This document shows, in pieces, positions 48,238 to 55,826 of a DNA stretch of 64,000 nucleotides. The position numbers were made by a program, and so were the translations under genes. The stretch lies in contig NZ_JAMGBF010000020.1 of assembly GCF_023516615.1 (NCBI RefSeq), positions 100,945 to 164,944 on the forward strand, in the 5' to 3' direction. Position 1 is the stretch's first letter. The number at the start of each line of letters is the position of its first letter. The notes under the pieces are model-generated. The model was not told where the DNA came from. It did no database searches and saw nothing but the letters and a program-made list of their open reading frames with translations. The stretch is from Streptomyces panaciradicis (lineage in GTDB: Bacteria; Actinomycetota; Actinomycetes; Streptomycetales; Streptomycetaceae).

Positions 48238-48828
48238 TCAGCGGTGCCGGTAGCGCTCCTCCACGGCGACGGCGGCCGCCGCGACGGCCCCCAGGACGGG
48301 GACCGCCAGCGGCGCGACGACCCAGGCGGACAGGGCGACCAGCGCCAGCCCGCCGATGAGCAGGAAGGAACCGGCGGGGTCGAGGACGGTACGGCGGCCG
48401 GCGGCGCGGAGCAGGACCCGCCAGCGCTCGCCCGGTGCCCAGATCGCCGCCGCCCGCAACCCGGCGACCGCGGCGCCGATCAGCGCGAACAGCCCGACGG
48501 CCCCGACCAGCGGCCCGCCGGGAAGCCCGGCGCGTACGGCCTGGACGTCCACCCAGACCACCGCCGCCGCGGCCCACCCGCCGAGCCCCACTCCCCAGCC
48601 GCCGCGCAGGGCCGCACGGAAGTCGTCCGCGAACTCCCGCCAGCCGCCGCCCTGGTGGGCGGTGCGCCGCCGCAGATGCCGTGCGCCGGCCGCGAACGCC
48701 GCAGGGTAGGTGACCACGCCGAGCGAGGCCACCGCGATCCACACCCCGGTGAGCAGGCACTCGGCGAACACGGCGAACCGCTCGGCGAGCACGGACTCCT
48801 TGCGTGCCTTCAGGCGCCCCTGGGCCAT
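48238..48828 (-). CDS. DUF624 (YesL-like) membrane protein
   Basis: A 196-residue membrane protein with about four hydrophobic segments (LLTGVWIAVASLGVVTYPAA, GLGGWAAAAVVWVDVQAV, GAVGLFALIGAAVAGLRAA, LLIGGLALVALSAWVVAPLA). DUF624 proteins such as YesL accompany sugar ABC transporters of plant cell-wall polysaccharides. ATG at 48828. It begins 10 bases after the MalG-type permease stop and is followed by 132 bases containing a direct repeat (GCTGGTCAGGGG, twice, 16-base period at 48153) before the lyase gene. Confidence 0.85.
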   Translation of the reverse strand: MAQGRLKARKESVLAERFAVFAECLLTGVWIAVASLGVVTYPAAFAAGARHLRRRTAHQGGGWREFADDFRAALRGGWGVGLGGWAAAAVVWVDVQAVRAGLPGGPLVGAVGLFALIGAAVAGLRAAAIWAPGERWRVLLRAAGRRTVLDPAGSFLLIGGLALVALSAWVVAPLAVPVLGAVAAAAVAVEERYRHR

Positions 48829-48838
48829 GGTGACCGCC

Positions 48839-49726
48839 TCAGCCCTTCAGTCCGGAGGTCGCCATGCCGTCGATCAGATAACGCTGGAAGGCGAGGAAGA
48901 ACAGCAGGACGGGCAGGAGCGCCACCAGCGACATGGCGATGAGGCCGCCGTAGTTGGCGGCGACGCCGTCGGAGTCGCGGAACATCATCATGCCGAGGGA
49001 GACGGTGTACTTGCCGGGCTCGTTGAGGTAGATCAGCGGGCCCATGAAGTCGTTCCAGGCGTTGATGAAGGTGAAGATGGCGCTGGTGATGAGCGCCGGC
49101 CGGCACAGCGGCAGCACGATCGACCAGTAGATGCGCAGGTGCCCGCAGCCGTCGATGCGCGCCGCCTCGTCCAGCTCCCGTGGCAGGTTGCGCATGAACT
49201 GCACCATCAGGAAGACGAAGAACGCCTCGGTGGCCAGGTACTTGCCCAGCAGCAGCGGCACGTAGGTGTTGATCAGCTCCAGCTTCTGGAACATCACGTA
49301 CTGCGGGATGAGCAGCACGTGGTACGGCAGCAGGAGCGTGCCGATCATCAGGGAGAACAGCAGGTTCCGGCCGGCGAACCGGATCTTGGCGAAGGCGTAG
49401 GCGGTGAGCGAGCAGGAGACGAGGATGCCGACGACGGCCCCGCCCGCGTAGAACAGGGAGTTCTGGAAGAAGGTCCAGATGGAGATGTCGGCTATGCCGT
49501 CGGCCAGGCCCTTGAAGTTGCCGAGAACCGGGTGGGAGGGAAACAGCTGGAGGCTGTTGATGATGTCCTTGCTCGGCTTGAACGACGCGCCGATGACCCA
49601 CAGCACGGGGTACAGGATGACCGCGAGGATCAGCAGAGCGCCGATGTGCCAGGCCAGGGAGCCGGTCCGGCGGCGGCCGAGGGCCACGGGTTTGGTGGCG
49701 GCGGGCTCGGTCGTGGTCGCGCTCAT
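48839..49726 (-). CDS. Carbohydrate ABC transporter permease (MalG/LplC type)
   Basis: A 295-residue inner-membrane permease. Six hydrophobic segments are visible, from LAWHIGALLILAVILYPVLW to LVALLPVLLFFLAFQRYLID. The EAA loop is LPRELDEAARIDGCGHLRIY, the coupling site for the ATPase. The ATG at 49726 overlaps the MalF-type permease stop (ATGA). No ATP-binding gene lies in this operon; in Streptomyces a shared MsiK ATPase usually drives such carriers. Confidence 0.94.
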   Translation of the reverse strand: MSATTTEPAATKPVALGRRRTGSLAWHIGALLILAVILYPVLWVIGASFKPSKDIINSLQLFPSHPVLGNFKGLADGIADISIWTFFQNSLFYAGGAVVGILVSCSLTAYAFAKIRFAGRNLLFSLMIGTLLLPYHVLLIPQYVMFQKLELINTYVPLLLGKYLATEAFFVFLMVQFMRNLPRELDEAARIDGCGHLRIYWSIVLPLCRPALITSAIFTFINAWNDFMGPLIYLNEPGKYTVSLGMMMFRDSDGVAANYGGLIAMSLVALLPVLLFFLAFQRYLIDGMATSGLKG

Positions 49727-50679
49727 CGGGCGTCCTCCTCGTAGTGCACCCACTTCTTCTGCGACCAGAACAGGACGGCGGTCACCAGGGCGACGGCGAT
49801 CAGCAGCATCCACGCCATCGCGGAGGCGAAGCCCATCTGGGCGTTCTTGAAGCCCTGCTGGTAGAGGTAGCAGGTGTAGACGAGCGTGGCGTCGGCCGGA
49901 CCGCAGTAGGTGTTGGAGACGACGTAGGCCGAGCCGAAGATCTGGAAGGAGTGGATGGTCTCCAGCAGCACGTTGAAGAACAGCACCGGGGAAATCATCG
50001 GGAGCGTGATGCTCCAGAACTTGCGCAGGGCCCCCGCTCCGTCCAGCTCGGCGGCCTCGTAGAGCTCCCTCGGCACCTGCTTGAGGCCGGCGAGGAAGAT
50101 GACCATGGGCGCGCCGAACTGCCACACGGTCAGCGCGACCAGGCAGTACAGGATCCAGTCGGGGTTGCCGACCCAACCGCCGGCGTGGATGCCGACGGCG
50201 GACAGGGCGCGGTCCACGATCGCGTTGTCGGAGAAGATCGACCGCCAGACGAAGGCCACGGAGACGCTCGCGCCGATGAGCGAGGGGGCGTAGAAGGCGG
50301 CCCGGTAGAAGGCCTGGCCGCGGCGGCTCTGCGCGAGCAGCAGGGCGACACCGAGCGCGAGCAGCAGCTTCAGCGGAGTGCCGATGACGACGTACTTGGC
50401 GGTCACCTCGACCGACTTCTGCCATCGCGGGTCGTCGAACATCTTGGTGAAGTTGTCGAGACCCACCCACTTCGGGGTGTTGAAGAGGTTGTAGTCGGTG
50501 AACGCGAAGTAGAGCGAGGCGACCATGGGGCCCGCGGTCAGGAGCAGGAAGCCCGCGATCCACGGGGACATGAAGAGGTAGCCGGCCAGGTTCTCCCGGC
50601 GCCCCCGCCGCTTCTCGGCGGCGGGGGCGGTGGAGCGGACCTTGCGGGCGGTGGGCGGTGAGTCCTTGACGAGCGTCAC
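49723..50679 (-). CDS. Carbohydrate ABC transporter permease (MalF/LplB type)
   Basis: A 318-residue permease. The GTG at 50679 (MTLVKDSPPTARKVRSTAPA) has GGGGAAG upstream. A basic cytoplasmic N-terminus precedes LAGYLFMSPWIAGFLLLTAG; the EAA loop reads VPRELYEAAELDGAGALRKF. Six membrane segments. It follows the binding-protein gene by 32 bases and overlaps the second permease, so the pair should form the heterodimeric channel. Confidence 0.94.
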   Translation of the reverse strand: MTLVKDSPPTARKVRSTAPAAEKRRGRRENLAGYLFMSPWIAGFLLLTAGPMVASLYFAFTDYNLFNTPKWVGLDNFTKMFDDPRWQKSVEVTAKYVVIGTPLKLLLALGVALLLAQSRRGQAFYRAAFYAPSLIGASVSVAFVWRSIFSDNAIVDRALSAVGIHAGGWVGNPDWILYCLVALTVWQFGAPMVIFLAGLKQVPRELYEAAELDGAGALRKFWSITLPMISPVLFFNVLLETIHSFQIFGSAYVVSNTYCGPADATLVYTCYLYQQGFKNAQMGFASAMAWMLLIAVALVTAVLFWSQKKWVHYEEDAR

Positions 50680-50711
50680 GGTGCTTCCCCATCGGTTCCG
50701 GTGCGGTGCGG

Positions 50712-52001
50712 TCAGGCCTGGAAGGCGGCCTGCGACTCGTCGAAGAACTGCTTCACCGCCGCGGAGACCGACGACTTGCCGAGGGCGAGGTCGCCGCCGA
50801 TGCGGAGGAAGGCCGCCTCGATGGTGTCGGCGCCGGAGGGGTGCGGGGTGATCGTGCCGAGTACGCCCGCCTTGGCGGTGTCGGCCTCGTACTGCGCGAT
50901 CTCCTTGTTGACGGGGTCCGTCGGCTTGAACGCGTCGTACTGCTCGGTGGAGGCGAGGATGCCCCGGTCGTAGCCCATGATCTTGCCGACCTCGGGGTCG
51001 TGGACCATGAAGTCGATGAACTGGGCGACCTCCTTGGGGTGCTGCGTGCGCGCGGACGCGCTCAGCATCAGGGAGGCGAGGTACTGCCCGGTGTGCTTGC
51101 CGTCCGTCGTCGGGATCGGGGCCAGGCCGTACTCGCTGTCGCCCTCGGCCGTGTAGCGGACGGTGAAGTTGTCCCAGGTGAACTCCGAGGCGCCGTGCCC
51201 GGCGGAGAGGGACGACTTCGGCCGGTCCTGGGCGACGATCTTCGGGCTGGTGATGATGCCGGCCTTCGTCCGGTTGTAGCCGTCCTGCCACCACTCCGTC
51301 AGGTCGGCCTTGTCGAAGCCGAGTCCGTCCTTGGTGTAGAAGGCCTTGCCGTTCTGGCGCAGGTACAGGTCGTACAGGTACATGATGCTGAAGTAGCCGG
51401 TGTCGCCGGGGACCTTGGTCTTGTCGTAGACGGTCTTCAGGGCCTTGAAGTAGTCGTCCCAGGTCCAGCCCGCCGCCGGCTCGACGCCCGCCTTCCGGAA
51501 GACCTTCTTGTCGATGACCAGCGCCATGGTGTTGGAGCCGACGGGGACGCCGAGCTGCTTGCCGTCGACCTCGCCCACCTTGGTGACGCCCGCGCGGAAG
51601 TTGTCGAGGCTGAGATTGCCCGCGTCGATCTGCGACTTCAGGTCGAGCAGAACACTTCTCTTGTCGTACTTCCGAAGGAATGTGACGGCGTTTTGGAAAA
51701 CGTCCGGGGGATTTCCGCCGGAAGCCTGCGTCTGGAACTTCTCCCAGAATGAGACGTAGTCCTGGAAGTCCGTCTTCACCTTGATCTTCGGATACTTCTT
51801 CTCGAAGAGCTTGATGGTCTGGTTGATCTTCTTGGCCCGCTCGTCGGCACCCCACCACGAGTAACGGATCGTCACCGTCCCGTCGGCCGACGTGCCGCTG
51901 TCTCCTCCGCACCCGGTCGTCGCGGCCAGCCCCAGCGTCGCCGCCGTGGCCCCCGCGGCCTTGAGGATCGTACGCCTCTCAACATTCCTGCTGGTTCCCA
52001 C
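50712..52001 (-). CDS. Extracellular sugar-binding lipoprotein (LplA-like)
   Basis: A 429-residue solute-binding protein. The GTG at 52001 (MGTSRNVERRTILKAAGATA) has GGGGAGG 8 bases upstream. The signal carries twin Arg 9-10 and a lipobox-like LAATTGC ending in Cys 31, so it is probably a Tat-exported lipoprotein. The mature part follows the family-1 pattern: VTIRYSWWGADERAKKINQT, IKVKTDFQDYVSFWEKFQTQ, GGNPPDVFQNAVTFLRKYDK and a late FIDFMVHDPEVGKIMGYDRG. First gene of the uptake operon, preceded by a LacI-type operator. By synteny with lpl/yet clusters its ligand may be rhamnogalacturonan-derived oligosaccharides. Confidence 0.92.
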   Translation of the reverse strand: MGTSRNVERRTILKAAGATAATLGLAATTGCGGDSGTSADGTVTIRYSWWGADERAKKINQTIKLFEKKYPKIKVKTDFQDYVSFWEKFQTQASGGNPPDVFQNAVTFLRKYDKRSVLLDLKSQIDAGNLSLDNFRAGVTKVGEVDGKQLGVPVGSNTMALVIDKKVFRKAGVEPAAGWTWDDYFKALKTVYDKTKVPGDTGYFSIMYLYDLYLRQNGKAFYTKDGLGFDKADLTEWWQDGYNRTKAGIITSPKIVAQDRPKSSLSAGHGASEFTWDNFTVRYTAEGDSEYGLAPIPTTDGKHTGQYLASLMLSASARTQHPKEVAQFIDFMVHDPEVGKIMGYDRGILASTEQYDAFKPTDPVNKEIAQYEADTAKAGVLGTITPHPSGADTIEAAFLRIGGDLALGKSSVSAAVKQFFDESQAAFQA

Positions 52002-52044
52002 AGTCGGGCCTCCCCGGCATCGTCGCCGCATGCATGAATCGTTT

Positions 52045-52062
52045 CAAGTAAGCGCTTGCTGG
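52045..52062. promoter_or_regulatory. LacI-family operator before the binding-protein gene
   Basis: AAGCGCTT (52050-52057) within CAAGTAAGCGCTTGCTGG fits the AA-N-CG-N-TT core of LacI/GalR operators. It lies 44-61 bases before the GTG at 52001, where it could block transcription until sugar is present. No LacI gene is in the window. Confidence 0.65.
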
Positions 52063-52343
52063 CACAAGTTACGGAGGGGCTCGGGGTGCGTCAATGATTC
52101 GGACAGGAATTTCTCGGGCGACTCGTGGGAGGCCGGGTGACAGAGGGAGGCCGGCCGACGCGGGCGGCGGGGCGATTCCGCAGGTGAGGGGCGTGCGGCC
52201 GGGTGGCCGAACGGTCGGCGGGCCAGGGAGGGAGAAAGCGGCCCGGCCGAAAAAGGCCCGCGCGAACGCGGGTTGACGGGGCGTCCGGCGACGGGTGACG
52301 AGGCGTGGTCGAACGGGTGGGGGTGGAGGTGGGGCGGGGCACG

Positions 52344-52472
52344 GAGGGGGCGCGCATCGCGGGGTGCCGAGGGGGCACGCAGCGCGGTGGCGCCGAGGGG
52401 GCGCGGATCGCGGTGGTGCCGAGAGCGCGGGCATCGTGGCGGCGCCGAGGGGGCGCGCATCGCGGAGGGCGG
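52344..52472. repeat. Degenerate 26-bp tandem repeat
   Basis: The GAGGGGGCGCGCATCGCGG core recurs with starts at about 52344, 52369, 52395, 52421 and 52447 (spacing 25, 26, 26, 26). Variants include GAGGGGGCACGCAGCGCGG and GAGAGCGCGGGCATCGTGG. Spacing is not a multiple of three, so it is not a protein repeat. Confidence 0.75.
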
Positions 52473-52640
52473 CCGCGCGCCGCGACGGCGGATTGCCGGG
52501 GGACCGACCCCGCCACCCCCGCCGACCGCCCCTCGCGAGACCGCAACCCCAGCGACCTACAAACGACCTACAGCCGCCGGAACACCCCACTCCTGCGGGT
52601 CACCACACCCGCGCCGCACCCCGCCGCCCGCACAACACAA

Positions 52641-52676
52641 CGGCGGCCCACCTGCACTGAAGCAGATGGGCCGCCG
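52641..52676 (-). terminator. Terminator of tRNA-Val(CAC), second copy
   Basis: CGGCGGCCCA (52641-52650) pairs with TGGGCCGCCG (52667-52676); inner CTGC/GCAG extends the stem past one mismatch. It lies 8 bases past the tRNA on the minus strand and differs from the first copy's terminator. Confidence 0.8.
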
Positions 52677-52684
52677 GTTCCGGG

Positions 52685-52756
52685 TGGGCGATACTGGGTT
52701 CGAACCAGTGACCTCTTCGGTGTGAACGAAGCGCTCTCCCACTGAGCTAATCGCCC
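52685..52756 (-). tRNA. tRNA-Val (anticodon CAC), second copy
   Basis: Identical over all 72 nt to the gene at 42225-42296: acceptor GGGCGAT/ATCGCCC, anticodon loop TTCACAC. The immediate 3' flank GGTGGGCG/CCGGG is also shared for a few bases, but the terminators and upstream regions are not. CCA is not encoded. Confidence 0.97.
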
Positions 52757-52813
52757 GGGCACAGGAAGAACATTACCCCATGTCAGGCGGTGCCCCGCAC
52801 CCTCGCGTGAAGA

Positions 52814-53293
52814 TCACTGGTCCTCGATCTTCCAGGGCATCACGACGCCGAACTTCCACAGGTAGATGCCGACCAGGACGCCGACGATCACGAGCCCGAT
52901 GACGGTCAGCGTGATGTTGCGCCGCCGCACCCTGGGGTCGAGGGCCCGCTGGGCCGCCTCCGTGACCTTGCGCTTGGTCCAGCGGAGCACCAGCTGGGCC
53001 CAGACGAACTCGGTCGCCCAGATGGCCATGCCGCCGAAGATCACGACCCAGCCCGGACCGGGCAGCGGCAGCATGACGATGCCGGCGGCGACGACCGCGA
53101 GCCCGACGACGAAGACGCCGACCTGCCAGCTCAGATGCAGCGCGCGGCGGCGCTTGATGAACGTCGGCGCCCTGGAGCCGAGCCCCTGCGCGTCCCGCAC
53201 CTCGCTCGCCTCGATCCCGGCCGCTTCGGACTCCCCCGGCGCCATGGCGATTTCCCCGCCGGCCCGGCCCGTCCGGTTACTCCCCGTATCCAT
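52814..53293 (-). CDS. TIGR02611/PGPGW-family membrane protein
   Basis: A 159-residue protein. Two hydrophobic segments flank the diagnostic PLPGPGWVVIFGGMAIWATE: VGVFVVGLAVVAAGIVML before it and a C-terminal ITLTVIGLVIVGVLVGIYLW. The middle carries a basic stretch (LVLRWTKRKVTEAAQRALDP). The ATG at 53293 is used; an internal ATG at 53245 has a better Shine-Dalgarno sequence (GGGGAAA) and would give 143 residues. Function unknown. Divergent from ssgB. Confidence 0.88.
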   Translation of the reverse strand: MDTGSNRTGRAGGEIAMAPGESEAAGIEASEVRDAQGLGSRAPTFIKRRRALHLSWQVGVFVVGLAVVAAGIVMLPLPGPGWVVIFGGMAIWATEFVWAQLVLRWTKRKVTEAAQRALDPRVRRRNITLTVIGLVIVGVLVGIYLWKFGVVMPWKIEDQ

Positions 53294-53409
53294 ACGGCCA
53301 AACTTTACCTTACTTTACTGACCGGAAACCAGTCACCGGAATGGCCGTACCGTACGAAGGAGCTCTCGGCCGGAAGAGTTACGTAAACGCACGCAAAACA
53401 CTCAGAGGG

Positions 53410-53436
53410 GTTTACAACGGCACCGTAGGTGGCATG
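53410..53436 (+). promoter_or_regulatory. Possible stress/development sigma promoter of ssgB
   Basis: GTTTAC (53410-53415), 15-base gap, GGCATG (53431-53436), about 60 bases before the ssgB ATG. Known ssgB promoters in S. coelicolor depend on the sigma-H class, whose -35 box resembles GTTT; the match here is suggestive only. Confidence 0.35.
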
Positions 53437-53494
53437 TCGATTTCGCCGACGTGCGAATCCCCGAGCGCACACTGAGCGAAAGGCCCTGGCGCTT

Positions 53495-53908
53495 ATGAAC
53501 ACCACGGTCAGCTGCGAGCTGCACCTGCGCCTCGTTGTGTCGAGCGAGTCCTCCCTGCCTGTCCCCGCAGGACTGCGGTACGACACGGCCGACCCCTACG
53601 CCGTGCACGCCACCTTCCACACCGGAGCCGAGGAGACCGTCGAGTGGGTGTTCGCCCGCGACCTCCTCGCGGAAGGCCTGCACCGCCCGACCGGCACAGG
53701 CGACGTCCGTGTCTGGCCGTCACGCAGTCACGGTCAGGGCGTCGTGTGCATCGCCCTGAGCTCCCCGGAGGGCGAAGCCCTGCTGGAAGCTCCGGCGCGG
53801 GCTCTGGAGTCCTTCCTGAAGCGGACGGATGCCGCCGTGCCTCCCGGCACGGAACACCGGCACTTCGATCTCGATCAGGAGCTCTCGCACATCCTGGCGG
53901 AGAGCTAG
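53495..53908 (+). CDS. ssgB: Sporulation and cell-division protein SsgB
   Basis: A 137-residue SsgA-like protein. In Streptomyces, SsgB is placed by SsgA at future septum sites in aerial hyphae and recruits FtsZ, so it positions sporulation septa. The sequence MNTTVSCELHLRLVVSSESS, DPYAVHATFHTGAEETVEWV, FARDLLAEGLHRPTGTGDVR and HRHFDLDQELSHILAES matches SsgB, the most conserved member, rather than other SALPs. ATG at 53495; Shine-Dalgarno weak (AAAGG). A 19-bp hairpin terminator follows. Strong evidence that the host is a sporulating streptomycete or close relative. Confidence 0.96.
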   Translation: MNTTVSCELHLRLVVSSESSLPVPAGLRYDTADPYAVHATFHTGAEETVEWVFARDLLAEGLHRPTGTGDVRVWPSRSHGQGVVCIALSSPEGEALLEAPARALESFLKRTDAAVPPGTEHRHFDLDQELSHILAES

Positions 53909-53983
53909 GCCGAGAGCGCACCAAGCCGCCCGTCGCCGTCGACTCGGGGAGACGGCTCGGGCCGGAACAATCGCATAGGGCTC

Positions 53984-54026
53984 ACGCCGACGCCGTCCCG
54001 TGTTCGTCACGGGACGGCGTCGGCGT
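53984..54026 (+). terminator. 19-bp perfect hairpin after ssgB
   Basis: ACGCCGACGCCGTCCCGTG (53984-54002), loop TTCGT, exact complement (54008-54026). Among the strongest stems in the window. The 164 bases from 54027 to 54190 show no gene. Confidence 0.9.
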
Positions 54027-54190
54027 GTCCGCTTCCACGCCTCCCGCGCCTCAGAGGGCTGCGTCCGCCCCTTCCCGCCCGCCTGACGGCCGCGCGTGAC
54101 CATCGGCACCGGTCCGCATGCCGTGGGACGCATTACCATCGGCCAGCATCGGCGGGCTTGTGCCCGACCCCCCAGGCCAGGGAGCGAAAC

Positions 54191-54751
54191 GTGCTGATCA
54201 CCCACGACACCCGGTGCGCCCTCGACACCGTGGTCGATCTGGTGAACACCGCGCCGGAGGACGACACGACGCCGGACGCGCTGCCGGACGTCCCGGCTCT
54301 CGAGGAGTTCGTACGAAACCACGAGATCAGCGACGTCGGAGTGCTGTCGGAGTTCGACCTCTCGGCGGTGCGCAAGATCCGCGGCCGGTTCGCCTCGGTG
54401 TTCGCCTCGCCCGACGCCCGGAGCGCGGCCGGACTGATCAACGAACTGGTCGCCGCCGCGGGCACCACTCCCCGGCTCACGGACCACGACGGCTACGACT
54501 GGCATGTGCACTACTTCGCCCCCGGTGCCTCCGTCGCCGACCATCTGGCGGCCGACTGCGGGATGGCTCTCGCCTTCTTCGTGGTGGCCGGGGAGCAGGA
54601 ACGGCTGCGCCGCTGCGAGGCGCCCGACTGCCGGCGCGCCTTCGTCGACCTCTCCCGCAACCGGTCACGGCGGTACTGCGACAGCCGCACCTGCGGCAAC
54701 CGCCTGCACGTGGCCGCGTACCGGGCGCGCCGCAAGGAGGCGGCGGGCTGA
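54191..54751 (+). CDS. CGNR zinc-finger protein
   Basis: A 186-residue regulator-like protein. The GTG at 54191 (MLITHDTRCALDTVVDLVNT) has GGGAG 8 bases upstream. The N-terminal ABATE-like domain (residues about 1-135) contains LSEFDLSAVRKIRGRFASVF. The C-terminal zinc finger holds Cys in LRRCEAPDCRRAFVDLSRNR and in RRYCDSRTCGNRLHVAAYRA, the CGNR signature. Such proteins are thought to act as stress-responsive transcription factors. A bidirectional hairpin separates it from the small membrane gene. Confidence 0.93.
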   Translation: MLITHDTRCALDTVVDLVNTAPEDDTTPDALPDVPALEEFVRNHEISDVGVLSEFDLSAVRKIRGRFASVFASPDARSAAGLINELVAAAGTTPRLTDHDGYDWHVHYFAPGASVADHLAADCGMALAFFVVAGEQERLRRCEAPDCRRAFVDLSRNRSRRYCDSRTCGNRLHVAAYRARRKEAAG

Positions 54752-54782
54752 GGCCGGCCGGCGCCCGTCCGACGATGTCGAC

Positions 54783-54813
54783 GTGGTCCCCGACGGGTGA
54801 CGCCGGGGACCAC
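54783..54813. terminator. Bidirectional hairpin after the CGNR gene
   Basis: GTGGTCCCCG (54783-54792), 11-base loop, CGGGGACCAC (54804-54813). It lies between convergent stops at 54751 and 54823. Confidence 0.85.
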
Positions 54814-54822
54814 GGGTACGGC

Positions 54823-54975
54823 TCAGAGCAGCAGCAGATCGTGCAGCGCAGCCATGAGCAGCAGACACCCGATCACCGCAAGGAAGATCATCAGCGGTGG
54901 CTGGGAAAGGGCGAAGAGGCACCCGCGCGGCTCGTCCTTCGGCGGCGCGGCATCCCTTGGTGTCGTGTCCAGCAT
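54823..54975 (-). CDS. 50-residue single-pass membrane protein
   Basis: Too short for most gene finders. The minus-strand ATG at 54975 reads MLDTTPRDAAPPKDEPRGCL then FALSQPPLMIFLAVIGCLLL and ends MAALHDLLLL. It has a hydrophilic Pro/Asp-rich N-terminus and one membrane helix (about residues 29-45). Codon third positions are GC-biased, and a terminator follows the stop, which support expression. The Shine-Dalgarno sequence is weak. I do not recognise a family; from memory a similar small gene sits at this place in other Streptomyces. Confidence 0.75.
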   Translation of the reverse strand: MLDTTPRDAAPPKDEPRGCLFALSQPPLMIFLAVIGCLLLMAALHDLLLL

Positions 54976-55129
54976 CTCGCGGCGATGATGGCGCAAACAG
55001 CACCCTCGGCGCGATCAAGGCACCCGAAATGACCGGGAGTTCACCGAATCCCGTGACGTCCCGTTTCGGGCGTGATCACTTCCGGACGACACCTTGGTCC
55101 ACTGTGACGTTTCAGGCGTCGTCCGCAGG

Positions 55130-55588
55130 TCATATGCCGTGCTTCTTCAAGATGGCCTCGATGTCGCTGAAGTCGTCCGCGGAGTCGCCGCGCGGCGCGG
55201 TCGCCGGCCGGGTCGAGGCGCGCGTGCCCGGACCGAGGGAGGGAGCGGAGGCGGTGGGAGCCGCGGGGGCCGCGGGGGCCGCCGCGCGCCGTTCGGCCGC
55301 CCTGGCCTCCCTGCGCTCCTTGCGGGTGCCGCCCCGGCGGCGCTCCACCGCGCGGGTCGTCGCGAACAGCAGCCAGGAGAGGCCGAGCACGGCGAAGCCG
55401 GCCCAGGCCGTGACGCTGAAGGCGGTGTCCGCCAGCCACTGGACGACGCCGGTCATCACCAGGCCGAGGGGCACCAGCGAGTAGGCGGCGATGCGGGCGG
55501 CCGAGAGGAAACGCTTGCGGTATGCGGTGACCGCCGCGATGCCCAGGCCGGCCGCGGCCACGGCGGAACAGACTGTCTCGGCGATCAT
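55130..55588 (-). CDS. Small membrane protein of unknown function
   Basis: A 152-residue protein; the ATG at 55588 has GGAGG 5 bases upstream and gives MIAETVCSAVAAAGLGIAAV. About three hydrophobic segments (residues 3-20, 32-52 and 58-76: TAWAGFAVLGLSWLLFATTR) precede a charged Arg/Ala/Pro-rich cytoplasmic tail that ends FSDIEAILKKHGI. That last acidic/amphipathic segment could be a protein-docking motif. No known domain is recognised. Confidence 0.85.
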   Translation of the reverse strand: MIAETVCSAVAAAGLGIAAVTAYRKRFLSAARIAAYSLVPLGLVMTGVVQWLADTAFSVTAWAGFAVLGLSWLLFATTRAVERRRGGTRKERREARAAERRAAAPAAPAAPTASAPSLGPGTRASTRPATAPRGDSADDFSDIEAILKKHGI

Positions 55589-55826
55589 CCGGTCCTCCAG
55601 GGCGCGGTTCGATCGGGCAGGGGCGGTTCGTCCCTTCCCTTCCATCCTGCACCGACCGGCCCCCGCCGGGCCATGCCTCCGGCGGACATCAGGGAGATCT
55701 CCGGGTCGGCTCCTCCGCAGGTGCCGTCACCGGGCGCCTCCCCGGGAGGGGTTCGGGGCAGGGCCCGCAGGTCACCGGCGTACCGGCCGATTGGGACCGG
55801 CGGGGCCGGACTGGAAGACTGTCCCC

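Larger units (their letters stand above)
52063..52684. other. Long gene-poor region with a 26-bp repeat
   Basis: About 620 bases between the uptake operon's operator and the second tRNA-Val. It is extremely GC-rich, with repetitive GGGGGCGCG blocks. Open frames here on both strands (for example opposite 52044-52590) are low-complexity Arg/Pro/Ala and have no Shine-Dalgarno sequence, so I call it non-coding. It contains the 26-bp repeats (52344-52472) and the tRNA terminator (52641-52676). Confidence 0.6.

Noticed and set aside
52044..52590. Arg/Pro-rich frames between the uptake operon and tRNA-Val
   Set aside because: Low complexity, no ribosome-binding site, and they cross a tandem repeat not in phase with codons.
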